In this document: one piece after another, positions 1 to 11,678 of the stretch
How positions within the stretch are numbered: position 1 is the stretch's first letter
Layout of the letters: the number at the start of each line of letters is the position of its first letter
The notes under the pieces: generated by a model
The model's database searches: none
What the model saw: only the letters and a program-made list of their open reading frames with translations
What the model was told of the DNA's origin: nothing
NCBI GenBank assembly: GCA_018398765.1
Contig: JAHBMJ010003776.1
Span: 1-64,000, forward strand
DNA length: 64,000 nt
Reading direction: 5' to 3'
From: Chromera velia
Lineage: Eukaryota > Sar > Chromeraceae
Translations under genes and position numbers: made by a program

Positions 1-1388
1 ATATGTTGCAGTACTGGCATACCCTCTTCTTTCATGAAACTTTTAAAGCGTTGCTCTGTCTGCTTGAGGAGACAGGAGTGAATATGTGCTTCTCTGCTGT
101 TTTTACAGGCCTGTCAGACGCCTCCCTGACCACGCGCACACCCGGCCCCTCCCTTCATTGCACTCTTTGCTCTCTTTGGTCAGTAACTGACTGTCTGCCA
201 CTTCTCTCCACTCTATGTTCTATGCATGGTGGATTCTTTCCTCTCTCGTCTGTCTCTCTTGTCCCGTATTGGTCTCTTTTACTCGCAAACCCCGCAAAAT
301 TGTCGGTACGACGAAGGATTTTTTCTTTTCTTCTCTTTTGCTCCCCCTGTAGCAGGCCAAAAAATGGGGAAAAAATTGACACAGTTGGATTTTGCCTAGT
401 GTATCTTTTGTCACAGCCCCGACTTCCCACATTGTTCCTTTCCAAAAATAAAGTTTCTTCATGAAAAGTCATCCAATACAAATTCGTATGCACAGGTGCT
501 TTCCGGGGCCGCACACAGTAGAATTCCGTGAGCGTGTCGATCCCTCCGTCTATACATGCATTCATCTCTCAGTTAAGCTTCCACACACCTGCTTTGACCG
601 TGAAGTTGGAACGTTTATAGATCTTTGCATGAAACAGCTCAGCAGCAGAGACCCTGCCTGTACGTAATGCAGGGCGGGCGGTGCAGATCTTGTCGAGCGG
701 ATACAACAGGTAAGGAAAACAAGTAACAGTATACGTCTGGCACACCCTTTCTGTGCTTTGAGTGAATGCATTGCTACATGACAACATGTCGTCTTCTGGA
801 GAGTGGACATCTTAAAAATTGGATACTTGATTGAAGATTCCCTATATTTTGCAAAGATTACCCGACAGGTTTGAGGTCAAAATACGGCTGTTTTGGTTAT
901 TCTGGTAGCAAAAGCATGTGTAGAAAGAAGCAGAGGGGAGGAAGAATGCAATGCAGATTTCACTTTTTTGCCTTCTTCTCTGTATGTGCAACCCCCTTGC
1001 TTGCAGAGCTCTCTTTTCTCTGACTGCCTGCCTGGTGACTGCAAGCGGGTCCGCCATTGGAGTGCTTGTACTGAGACCACCATAATAGAAAAGAATAGAG
1101 ACAAAGTCCACAGCCAAGATACTCTTCAAAAATGGGGGTCATTTTTTTTGCTAGTGCAGCTGCCATACATTTGACTCTTCATTAGTTGGATTACCTAATG
1201 TTCGCACCGAGCTAAAAATCGCGACCGCGCGCATGATGCGCGCATGCGTTGCACAACGTGTGTTCTTCCATGCACGCAATGATATGCAAGGATATGTATA
1301 TGGCTGGGAATCATTATAAGGAACTTCAAACCTCTGCTGTCCTTTGCTGTCAATTTTCCTGAAGTTCCCGAAAAAACAGCACGACAGA
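1..1388. other. No gene seen; upstream spacer of the protease locus
   Basis: Short open frames exist on both strands but none has a convincing composition or splice framing. A CG-rich alternating stretch with GCGCGCATG words lies at about 1217-1252, some 140 bases before the first protease ATG, and could be promoter-associated; this is inference only. Confidence 0.4.
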
Positions 1389-3720
1389 ATGTCCAACAAG
1401 CTCCTTCATGTCTGCAAGACCTGGAAAGAGGACTTCCCTGCTGAGTCACTTGACAGGCTCCAGCAGGGCAAGTGGTTGGACAACCGATGCGTGAACTTCT
1501 ATCTCGCGGCATTTGTCGATTCAGTTGTGGACAAGTCTCCTGAGCTCAAAAGGCTCGTGCACATCGAGAACTCCAGTTTCCACTCTGCCTTTGTCGACAC
1601 CACTGGCACTGTCGATTACGAGCACATCGAGGGAAGAATTTCGAAGGAGAAAGGTCGAATGAATAAAGTGTCCTTCCTCAGTGTGTTCCCAATTTTCAAG
1701 CCCGAGAATCACTGGTTCGTCTCTGTGCTGCTCTCTCCAGAGAGTGGGCTGAGCGTGCAGCACGAAGATGATATCGACGGCGCCTGGACTCTCATCATCA
1801 TCGACCCCCTTTACAACTTCCTCTCCTACTGGAAACAACACCATGTCGTTATACCCTTCAAGCACCTCCTGAAAGAAAAAGCAGAAAAGGCACACAAGAC
1901 AGGACAGACAAATGCAGAAGAGCGGATACGATCGATTCCCTTCCCAAGCAGATCCGTCACACAGAGTGCGGGGTGTTTGCGATTCGGTGGATCACTGGGA
2001 TCGTGCTGGCCTTTCAAAAGCACCGGGCAGTGCCCTTCTCTCCTCTCGTCCCTCTTTGGGTCCTCGTCGTCTGCAGATCCTTTTGCAGGCACAGGACCTC
2101 CAGTCCCGAACGGGTATGGGAGGGCCCGTTTGGACGCAGAGGTGGATGGGGGGGGGGGACCCAGCCCCCCCGGAGGCCAGTGAGGCGGCTGAGAATGAGC
2201 CATCCACAAAATATCCCTCCCCTGAGTTCGTCCGGCGGGACTCTGAGAGGGAAGGTGGGAAAGGTGGAGACAGCGGGGAAGGCAGGCGGGAGGCAGTCCC
2301 TCTTCTGTCTCTCATTCAGACGAGAAGACCGAAGGAGCAAGAGGAAGAGGAAGGGGCGAAGATCGAAGAGGAAGAGGCGAAGGAAAATGCCGAGAAATTC
2401 AATCCGAGCGGAGATGATGATGAGGAGGAGTCCGAAGTCCCCACGCCCTTCCAGCCTCTGACGATGTGTGCCATCCGATTCCACAGGACTGTGTACAAAG
2501 AAATGGTCACTCAGTGGAGAGACAACAAGCAGGCACGTCCAGAACTAGACTGGGCATCCGATTCTGAAAAAAAGAAGAGACAAGCTCAGCTTAGCGATCT
2601 AGTGCTGAAATCCAACATACCGGGCCCCACTGTGACATTGGTTCAGCAGCTTTTCGCCCCTGTCTCCAGCGCCCTCGACCGTTTCTTCCCTTCCTCTGCC
2701 AGTCAGTCGTTTGGCTCGTCTTCGAGTGCCACCTCCGGGCAGCACGCCTCTGGGAGTAGAAGTCAGGCTGAGGCCCAGGCTGCTGCGTCGGCTGCCGCTG
2801 CGACTGGATCTGATAATCCGAAGCTGCCAAGTCAGTCAGATGGATTTCTATGGGTTTTTTTGATTGCATGTGGGGATGTGTGGAGTTGCAGCACAGACAG
2901 CTCTGTCAACAACTTGCGTAATCGTTTGGTCAAGCTGTATGACAGGCAGTGAGGTGGCCGAATGACAAACACCTTCATGTATGCTCATACAGGCACAGAA
3001 ACCCGCCTGCTCTCAACCTGGTTCTGTATGATAAGTTCCTCTCTATCCCTTTATTGTTCGATGATGATCAGTACATCCCCGAGTCTGCACTCAAATCAAA
3101 AGATCAATCGAGCGACTTCTTTTGTCCATTTATGTATGTATTTGACTGCCAGCCTGCGTGCGTGGACTTGACTGCTCCGGACTGCTCTCAGCACGATCCA
3201 GTCAGGCAGAATCGCGGTCATTCCTGCATGAGTTCACGAGACTACAACCATGTTTTGTTGTCACATTCTGCCTGCCCATCTATCTGTCTTACAGGAAGCA
3301 GCCGCTGCGTCGCAACTGAAGGAAGAGAAACGGTTGCATCTATGAAACTCTCGTATCTGCACCTTATCACATCTTTCTCTTTCTCTTCTCTGTTACGCAA
3401 CTTGCAGACCCTAAACGCCATCGACGGTAAGAGCATCAGGGACATCCTGAGGATGACTTGGGCCCACTCAGATCGTGAAGTCCGCCAACTTTGAAGCCCT
3501 TCGAGTGTACATGGATGTCGTGTGCCCTATCTGCCGCACTCATAATGTCAGAATGAACACCCACAAGACCGGCTTCTTCGCGGGGCTCATGATACTCTGG
3601 TGTGCTGGCTTCTAGTCGAAGGACTTTGAGGCCAACTCCATCTATACGCTCCTGGAGAGAGAGGCGATCAGACGTGCCTGCCTCTCTGCTCTCGGTCTGT
3701 CTTTCCCCGTCGTTTTCTGA
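1389..3720 (+). pseudogene. Ulp1/C48-type cysteine protease locus, apparently degraded
   Basis: The first long open stretch (ATG at 1389) carries the N-terminal hallmarks of a SUMO-protease catalytic domain: WLDNRCVNFYL, then the His motif NHWFVSVL (about 1708-1733) and the Asp motif LIIIDPLYN. The Cys motif TECGVFAIRW (about 1961-1990) is present but in another reading frame. I found no GT-AG pair in the short interval between the Asp and Cys blocks that restores phase, so a true frame break is likely. Downstream, an acidic and serine-rich segment is open to 2952. Exon-like pieces continue after acceptors at about 2990 and 3298, and a cysteine-bearing segment (VCPICRTHN) at about 3510-3550 is again in a different frame. 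Ulp1-family enzymes cleave SUMO from targets; related proteases are also carried by some DNA transposons, so a host or transposon origin is open. Domain identity is fairly sure, intactness is doubtful. Confidence 0.6.
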
Positions 3721-4147
3721 CGCGTCGTATGACCGGAAGAGGAGCCGGGGGGAAGGTGGCAGAGTGCATGTGCATGGTCGGGATCCTTGTACTCTTCCAC
3801 TATCAAAACTCCACTATTTTCTATCTCGTGTCGATATGGGCACTGAGACTCCTCTCTAGAAATCGATCGACCCCTACCTGCATGATTTCACTCAAGCCCC
3901 TCCATCCAGGAAGTAGACCAGCAGCCAAGCACATAGTACCTGGGTGGATTAGTTAGACTTTCATGGTACTGAACTTCGTTTGCATGTACCATATACTGAC
4001 CTCTCAAAGTGTTTCGCTTGTGCACTTTTAAGCTTACTTTTGCATTCCCGCTCACTTTCTTTCGTGTTCGACCCCCCGGGCCCCCCCCGCCCCCCTTTTT
4101 CTCTTTCGATCTGTCTTTTTGTCTCTCTCTCCCTTTTTTGATACCCT

Positions 4148-4324
4148 GCGTGTGTGTGTGTGTGTGTGNGTGTGTGTGTGTGTATGTGTGTGTGTGTGAG
4201 AGAGAGTGTGTGTGAGTGTGAGTGTATGTGTATGTGTGTGTGTGTGTGTGTGAGTGTGAGTCAGAGTGTGAGTGTGAGTGTGAGTGTAAGTGTGAGTGTG
4301 AGTGTGAGTGTGGGTGTGAGTGTG

Positions 4325-4370
<46 letters not shown>

Positions 4371-4452
4371 TGTGAGTCAGAGTGTGAGTGTGAGTGTGAG
4401 TGTAAGTGTGAGTGTGAGTGTGAGTGTGAGTGTGAGTGTGGGTGTGAGTGTG

Positions 4453-4492
<40 letters not shown>
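4148..4492. repeat. TG-rich compound microsatellite with an internal duplication
   Basis: About 345 bases of (TG)n mixed with TGTGAG units. A block containing GAGTCAGAGTGTGAG followed by repeated GTGTGAG occurs twice (about 4250-4345 and 4368-4465), so the array has higher-order structure. One undetermined base sits at 4169. The open frames through it are artefacts of the repeat. Confidence 0.9.
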
Positions 4493-4497
<5 letters not shown>

Positions 4498-5437
4498 TGT
4501 GTCTTATGAAAGTGGACGTCACACTGGTGATTAATTATTTTAAAACCACTTTAATATACAAAAAACAGTTCCTTATGGTACATTTTTCTATTAAAAAACG
4601 AAAAAAGGTTTTTAAACTGTAGATGATGGAGTAGTGATTAAATGAATTTTTGATTCATTTTATTTTTTTTTTCAACTTAACATAGAAAATTAACCTAAGT
4701 TAACCGTAGTTAACTAAAATAAGTACAATTAAGTGTAAATAAGTGATGAATAATTCAGTGGTGCCCAAGAAGGTTGTCACTCCACCATCTTTCAGAGGTT
4801 CCCTCTGTAAAGGGCAGAGGGGTGTGTCTCATCAGTAATCTTCAAAGTCATCCTACTCTCCAGAAATCTAGATAAAAACTTATAAAAAATCTGTCGGGCC
4901 GGCCTGCAGAATCCAAAGAAGAATCGTAGTAGGAAGAAAACACCTTTTTAATACTATTAGATTTTAATGTTTGTACATTGATTTCTTTGTGTTGTATATA
5001 CATTTCTTTGGCCGTCTGTGTCACATTATGTGGGAAAATCTAGGAAAATCGTGCGGCACGGCCGGCCCGGTTCTCGAAAATCGTGCGGCCGCGGGCCCGG
5101 GGTGCGGGTTTTTCGCCCGGGGGCGCCGCCACACGCTGCATGCTCGAGAGATCTGAACTTGTGCATGACAGTCCATGTACTTTAATTTGCTGAAAATGTA
5201 TGGCTATAGATCGACCCATACAGCTGCATGGCAACGCACCCACTTGCACATACCGTGCGGTGCAGCTTCTCCGGCAGCTTCATTTGGTCTGCCACAGTCG
5301 TGCGGGAGTTCTCCTTGTGACCTTGCTGGTCTGAGAAACAACGGTTGCTCAATCCATTTCGTTGACAAGCAACAGTAGTTGTGTGTACATACATCAAGTC
5401 ACTCCTAGGGAATCGAGAAACAAAGAGCGACGAGAAA
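4493..5437. other. AT-rich spacer with a GC-rich block upstream of the 261-aa gene
   Basis: After an AT-rich stretch (4500-5030) there is an abrupt GC-rich block at about 5045-5130. It contains two related copies of AAAATCGTGCGGC followed by GGCC/CCGG palindromes, spaced 33 bases apart, and a later GCCCGGGGGCG segment. It ends about 300 bases before the ATG at 5438, a reasonable place for a promoter or 5' leader. No gene is seen in the stretch. Confidence 0.4.
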
Positions 5438-8400
5438 ATGAGCAGTCCAAAGGGAGCAGACATGACGTCCACAGAAGCTCTCACACAGGATCCAGAGAGG
5501 CGCTCTCTTTTCCACATTGTGGAGGAACAAATGCGCAACAAAGTAAGGACAACTGTGCCCTCCAAAAGCATGCGTTTCGTTGTGTCAGCCATGAGTTCGG
5601 AAAGGGTCTTTCACTTGCGTTCTTCTTCCTTCCAATGCCAATGCAGGAACATCACTCTCGACTCCTGTTCATGTGCTCTGCGCCAGACAACGGAAAGTTT
5701 CAGCAAGACATTGAGGGTCAGTCTGCTAGTGCACTTCCTTCTAGTCATGCAAAGCAGGTAAGCAGCTCGGCGGTGATTCATCCAACAACAGTGACTGCAG
5801 CTAGGTTGCCATGGGTGCCCGCCTCGAGCATCTTTGTTCGGTCTACATTCTTTTTCCTGTCTTGACCAGCGCTCTTCTCTCAATTCCTCTTCTGTCCTGC
5901 GTTGGCCTGCCCTCTGGTCTCCGTCCGGCGTAGCCACTCCTGCAGCACCGCGACTTGCTCTGCATCCAATTGGTTCTGTGATCAGATTCTCGTCATCCTT
6001 CCCTTCTCTGTCTGTCTCTTGCAGCTGAGTTCCGTGACTGGATAGAGATTTCGGACTCCGACAAGGAGCTCACAGGGCTTCTCTACTTCACGGCCGGACT
6101 CTGTCTGCATTATTTGGAGGTCTGCGGTTCAGAGAAGAGAAGTGCTTCTAGGGGCAAAGGGGGGCAGCGAGGCAGGGTAGCAGGCAGTGCAATAGAAGTG
6201 GATTCTTCAGAGAAAAGAAAAAAATGGGAGTGAAGAGGAGAAGATAGAAGAAAAGAGGAGAGGAGAGAACAGAAAAAAGCCGTTCTCTTGTCTCATTTCT
6301 CTTCCCATGATGTGCTTGTTCTTCCCCTGGCATGCGATTTTTCTTCAAGTTCTCGCGTTGATCCTATTTCCGCGATGCGCTGTTTTTTCTTAGTGAATGG
6401 GAACTTTTGGAGGTCACCTATTGCACACTTCTCTTGTCATCTACGTGACAGGCAGAATATATGCATACACAAATGCTCCTAGAGATCCGAATGATTCCTT
6501 GCCGGTTTCTTACCCCAGTCTTTTTGTTCTCTTTCTTTTGGCATCCGGATTCTGCCCTGTCCTTGGGCTTCACAGAGACAGGCTTTATTCATGCAAGGAG
6601 GACAAGTACGTAGATCCTGACAGTACCAATGTTTTACTCCTGTTTGTTCCCTCTCGCAGGGCAACACGGAGACGTTGTTTCGGGCCCTGCACTTCTTTGG
6701 GGACCTCCAGAAAATGGTCGAGAAGAAGGTCTGTCTGTCTGTCTGCTCGTTCTTTCTTTTGTTTAAACGTTCATGGGACTGCATGGTCTTTTTGCATTTC
6801 TGTGTGCCTCTCTGGTTAACAGTGGTTCTGCTTCTCAGTTATTTCCGTTTGTGTTCTCGCGCTGTTTTTGGAGAAGGAGGAAAAGGAGTGGGGCTGTCTC
6901 AGTTTGTATCCCTCTGGTTGTCTGCTGACGTCGATGCGATTTTCCTTCTCATTGATGCAGATTTCTTGCTTTTTGAATAAAGTCTTTCCGATGAATTTGG
7001 GTAACCGTAATTAGGAACACGTGAATTGAATGTCTGCAGACGGGGAGCGGGCTGAGTGACATTCGCATTCTGGCGTTCTCCGAATTGGTCAGTCGGACTC
7101 TCTCTTCTCCCCTGTCTCAACCTGCTCAGTCTCTCGTTCATTTCAGTACGCGTTCTGCCGTTTTTTTTTTCAGTCTGCTGTGCTCTATCTGCCCCTGCAC
7201 TGGCCTCGAGAGAGCCTCCGACCCGAATCTTTGTCGTCCCCCACCTTCCTAAGTTCTCTCTGTCCTCCACCTCTTTTTGAAGGAACACATGAACCCTTGG
7301 TGCCTCAGTCTTGACTGCTCTTATTTGTTTCTTTCTCTAAATTTCCCATACTCCTGCGACTGCACCTTCCTTCAGCTTTCTTGTTTTCGATCCTGCGCAT
7401 CCTGTTCAATTCTCCCTGCCTGTTCACCATGGTCACTCAGAAAGGAACGTGCAAGGACCCCTGAGTCTCCTTCTCCTTCCTTTTCTTCCTTTGATCTTCT
7501 TCTACTTCCTCCACGTCCTGCAGCACGGCACTAGAGCCATGCCCTACTGGGACGCTTTCGTGAACCCTGCAACGAAGGGTCGGTCAGTTCAGTTAGCAGG
7601 AAGGAGAAGGGATGACCGATGGTCCAAAGCTGTCATTCATTCGTACTGTTGGCTTCATCAGCATTCAAAATCTTCCTGTGCTAACTTTGCTGCCAATGGT
7701 CAGCAATGTCAGTCAACAAGCAAGCGAGGGCGTCTTTCCATGCAAATTGTTGGAAGCTGGTCTTTGTCCATTTTTTTCTTCATGTGGACATTTCTTCTCC
7801 ATGATTCCCTCTCTTCATGCATCCTCCCCCCCCCCCCCCCTTNCCCCCCCCTTTTGCCTCCAGGTGCCGCCATTCCCTCAGCTGACGATGGAACTCTGGA
7901 GCCTGGGGAGAAGGTCGGTCTGTCGGCCTAGTCTTGAGCTGCATGGGGTCTGACTGAGTTTCTTCTCGGTTTCTTTCGTCGTCCCCTGAGTTTGTTTCAG
8001 TTCTGCATGTGAGCCCTCAATGTTCCGATGTCTTTATTGCGTTTCACCTTTCCCCTATCCCATGCAACACATGATTGGCTTTCCGATCGTTCAGTCAGCG
8101 CATTGCGTTGATATACTCAAAAAAATGCACTTTTTCGAAGTCACTGCGAGACAGGATCCCGAGGACTCCCGTAATGACATCTCTCTTCTTTCTGCTTCTG
8201 TCTACCTCTGCAGCTGTTCGAGGTCTACGGGGGTCTCCTGAAGGTGATGGCCCGTCTGAGGGACGAGGAGGCCCCCGGAGCCTCTCACTACCTGAAGGCC
8301 CACCTTGAGGACCTCCCCACTCTCGACCAACTGGCCTGGATTCAGACGCACGCAGGGCCGCATGTGTTCACGTACAGCGGTGAGCATGGGATTGGAAATA

Positions 8401-9118
8401 GAGTTTTATGGTTTTGGTTGTGCGACTCGTCAGCCAAGGACTTTGACACAGACGGGTCCTTCTATCAGTGTCTGCATATTCTCTCGCCAATCTGTCAATC
8501 TATTTACGTGTTCGAGAGATTACTTCAATCACTCTGATGCTGCGTGCTCTTGTACCCATCCTCTGACCAGAAGAGGGGCGCTTTGTCCTCTCCGCCATGA
8601 CGTCCTTTCTGCCTTGATTGCTCCCTGCGTCTCTCTCTCTCTCTCCCTCTCTCTCTCTTGTGTATGTGTATGCGTATGTGAGAGTGTGTGCGTGCGTGTG
8701 CGTGTGTGTGTGAGAACGAGAGAGAGAGAGTGCGCGTGCGCGCGCGCGCGTGTGTGTGTATGTGTGTGTGTCAGCGTCTGTTGCGTGTCGGGCGGAAAAG
8801 AGGGGACCATGACTATGATTGCGTGATTTTGTGAGTGTGTGTGAAATCTGTGGTTTTGCGGGGGGGTAGAGACTTCAATAAGTCTTTGACCCCTGGATAT
8901 TGGGCTAGGTCCTGGTTCCCTTAAGCTGTGCTGTGGTTGTACTTTAAGTCTACACTCACCCATTCTCTCTCCTTTCTTTCTTGTATGCAGAGTTTAAGAC
9001 GACTTTCATCGATCACTCGAAACTGGTCATCGACTCCGAACGCCTCTGGCCCCCTCCTCCTTCGATTGACTACTACTCTCCTGAGGCGCTCAGATCGGCT
9101 GCGGCTGTGCTCAATTAA
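5438..9118 (+). CDS. Nine-exon gene for a 261-residue protein of unknown function
   Basis: Exons 5438-5542, 5647-5716, 6025-6119, 6660-6728, 7040-7087, 7524-7578, 7864-7913, 8214-8379 and 8991-9118 join to 786 nt with every phase closing and a TAA stop. All introns are GT-AG, with pyrimidine-rich CAG acceptors. The start is the first ATG in the open exon (MSSPKGADMTSTEAL). The protein is soluble with no signal peptide or membrane helix. It has a mixed helical core (EFRDWIEISDSDKELTGLL, then FRALHFFGDLQKMVEKK) and a C-terminal part with HLEDLPTLDQLAWIQTHAG and a WPPPPSIDYYSPEAL tail. I do not recognise the family. The coherent phase structure and non-repetitive composition make it a confident gene with unknown role. 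An extra 5' non-coding exon cannot be excluded. Confidence 0.85.
8636..8775. repeat. CT/TG/AG/CG compound microsatellite in intron 8
   Basis: A (CT)n run passes into TG-rich, AG-rich and alternating CG stretches inside the last intron (8380-8990) of the 261-residue gene. Confidence 0.8.
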
Positions 9119-9373
9119 AGACTGAAGTGAAGTTAAATGTAAAGTCACATCCCGATACGCGCAATTTGAAGCATGCGCGCGCGCGCATGCATGCAAATTA
9201 ATGTATTTTGAAGGAGATTTTATGAATTAACGTTATTGAGTTCACAAACTGGCGGCTGGCTAAGACTAGAAGTGGGATTGTCTCTTCCTTACTTTTCAAT
9301 TGTCCACTTATGTTTGGCTCATCATATTGCTAGCTAATACCCAGGCTTGAAATTTTATATATCTTATGGTTCG

Positions 9374-9404
<31 letters not shown>

Positions 9405-10375
9405 ATGTTCCGCCCTTCTGACACTGAGTGACAGTGAGTGTGCATTATTTTAAGATTTGTAACACTTTTACGCTCAACGGCCCGGGCTTAGGCCCGGGCT
9501 CTGGTTTACGCTAGTTTCTGTCACAGTGTTAGAATATAAAAGAATTTGTTCAGGCGTAAATTTATTGTAAAATATTGTAGTACACTTGAATCTTAAGAGT
9601 TACTAAAGGACTTTTGCGAAAAAGTCGCGTTACTAGAATTATGTAACTTTTTACCGGTTACCAACAGCTTTTTTTAACCTGTTAGAGAGGTCAAGTTACC
9701 GTAATTTTACTCTTTTCTAGGCCATGTTCAAAGACTTTTCAGGGCCGTTACTGCGCTTCCCTAGGTGGTTAAGAACCGTTATACTTCCTGTCTCCCCTTC
9801 TCTTTCTCTGCAGGTGAAAGTGTGTACCGAGTTTAAGCTTATAGTGACCACAAAACAGCGTATAAGACACTATAAGGCACTCTCTTATTGATGTAGTGAT
9901 TTAAAATAGAGATCATGTCTGTGACAGCTAAACGTCACAGTTGGTGACTGTGGGTCTCAATTTAAGACTGAATTTTTTTGCAGTGACGGCGCAGTCAAGA
10001 CCTGGTGAATCTGTATCCAAAGCTTCAAAGAAGCACTGTTTAAACACGATGATTCGTCGATGAGTCTGGCACTGAATCATGGATAAGGGCGGATGATGAT
10101 CTCAAAAAAAGACTCTGAAGTAATGGTATTAGTAGCCTATAGTAAAGTGTTGAAAGTGTTTCAACTGAATCTTGAACTGCTAGTGATAGCAGCTTTAAAT
10201 CATTTTGCTGCATGTCTGAAGCAGAGAAAACATTTTAAAACAGTATCACTCTAGTTTAAAAAACGGTGTAAACATTAGTTTCATTATGATAGCATAGCCT
10301 TCCGGGGGGTTTTCCTACTGTACATAGTTTAGTAAATTTAAGGCATCTGTGAAAGTTACTAAAGTATGGTATTAG
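9119..10375. other. AT-rich intergenic spacer with a (GATT)n run
   Basis: No coding signal is seen. The stretch has a clean GATT repeat of about seven units at 9374-9402, a pair of GGCCCGGGCT words at about 9479-9500, and a TGCATGCA palindrome at 9188-9195 inside an alternating GCGC tract just past the stop codon of the 261-residue gene. Confidence 0.5.
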
Positions 10376-10802
10376 AACGACGCAATCAACCTTCAGCCAT
10401 GCACGCACGTGAATGACACACGACGATGCAATCCGACCAGCCAAGCGGAATGACGCAGTTGACCTTCAACCACACACGTGAACAAGCGCCAGACGCATAC
10501 AGCACCTATGCACCGAACACCCGGAGGTCTCGGACCAACAGCCATTCGATCACACACAGCTGCCATCAATTTAAAAAAATGGAGATCTCGAACGTATCAT
10601 GGAGAAATTTTCGTTTAGCCGCAGTCGATCTTCAGGCACATCAGACACAATCCGACTAGCCAGACGGACACAATCGACCTTCAGCCACCCAGATACACAC
10701 GACAACCAGCCAAGCGGAATGACGTAATCAACCTTCAGCCACGCACGCCTTTGCACTGAACACCCGGAGGACCAACAGCCATTCGATCACACACAGCTCT
10801 CG
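10376..10802. repeat. Degenerate direct repeats (CAACCTTCAGCCA family)
   Basis: A word like AATCAACCTTCAGCCAC recurs at about 10384, 10457, 10674 and 10727. A longer segment containing CACCCGGAGG, CCAACAGCCATTCGATCA and CACACAGCT occurs at about 10516-10561 and again at 10757-10799. These look like old tandem duplications with no coding frame. Confidence 0.6.
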
Positions 10803-10889
10803 GCACTTCAATCTGGAGACTATGCAACTCATAAAGAAGGAACGAGGCCAATGCGTTTAAGGAAAAAAAAAAATGCAACAAAGGCGTCC

Positions 10890-11400
10890 TCACTCGTGGG
10901 CAGAAGAGAAGGCCTTCCTGATGGCAAAGGAGGTCAGCCAAGCAGACACACGGGGGGTGATCAAGAAAAGGACGTGGCTGCTTAGTTGGAAAAGCGCGAG
11001 CGATTGATCAGCGGATGAGGAAGCGCCAGCGAGTCGGGTCTCCTTCTTTAGCAATTCTGGGAGCACGCTCTCGAGAAAGGCCTGAGACCTGCCCCCGTAG
11101 ATCCCCACCTCTGCCTGAACTGTCGACCCCCCCATCGTAGCCTTTACTTGTTTGATTTCCCGCATAACCTTTTCCAGGCTTGACTCCCTTTCCTATCCTG
11201 AACTGTTCCTATTGTACATATGGGCGAGCCGATTCCTCGTCTTGCCCGACAGCGCCCAAGCTGCACGCCGTAAAGAGGTCACATTTGCATGCATCATCGA
11301 GTGGGCCAAAAGGCCAGACGGCCCATACAGAGGACCACAGAAAAAAACGCTGGAGGGAGATAGAAGGAAAAGGCATTTCTGTAGATACTGGCAGGATCGA
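10890..11400 (-). pseudogene. Weak coding-like fragment, interrupted frame, unrecognised
   Basis: On the minus strand one frame reads as protein-like across the segment, with VMREIKQVKATMGG and FLESVLPELLKKETRLAG downstream of HSMMHANVTSLRRAAWALSG. The two parts are in the same frame but are separated by a stop codon (at about 11182), and no good splice pair removes it. It could be a decayed exon of a lost gene or chance. I do not recognise a family, and there is no membrane or catalytic signature. Confidence 0.25.
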
Positions 11401-11678
11401 AGTCAGCTGACTAGCCATGCAGCAGAGAAGGCCCACAAGCAACGCAAGGGCATCAGTCGGTGCAACACAAGTGAGCAGACAGCCGAGACATAAAAAAAAA
11501 AGGAACACAAACGCACGTGCGGGAGGAGGCCGACTGCTCCTTGAAGGGTCCCGCTCGTTCACCAACACGCTAGAGGTGTGGAGAGCCTGCACACACACAC
11601 GCGAAGCGAAGCTCATGATTAGAATAAGACCTTGCACTCAGCAGATTCTGAGGCCACCACGGTAGGCACACTCCACTA

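Noticed and set aside
4052-4522. Long open frames of HTHTHT or VCVCVC type on both strands
   Set aside because: They are translations of a TG microsatellite with no other coding evidence.
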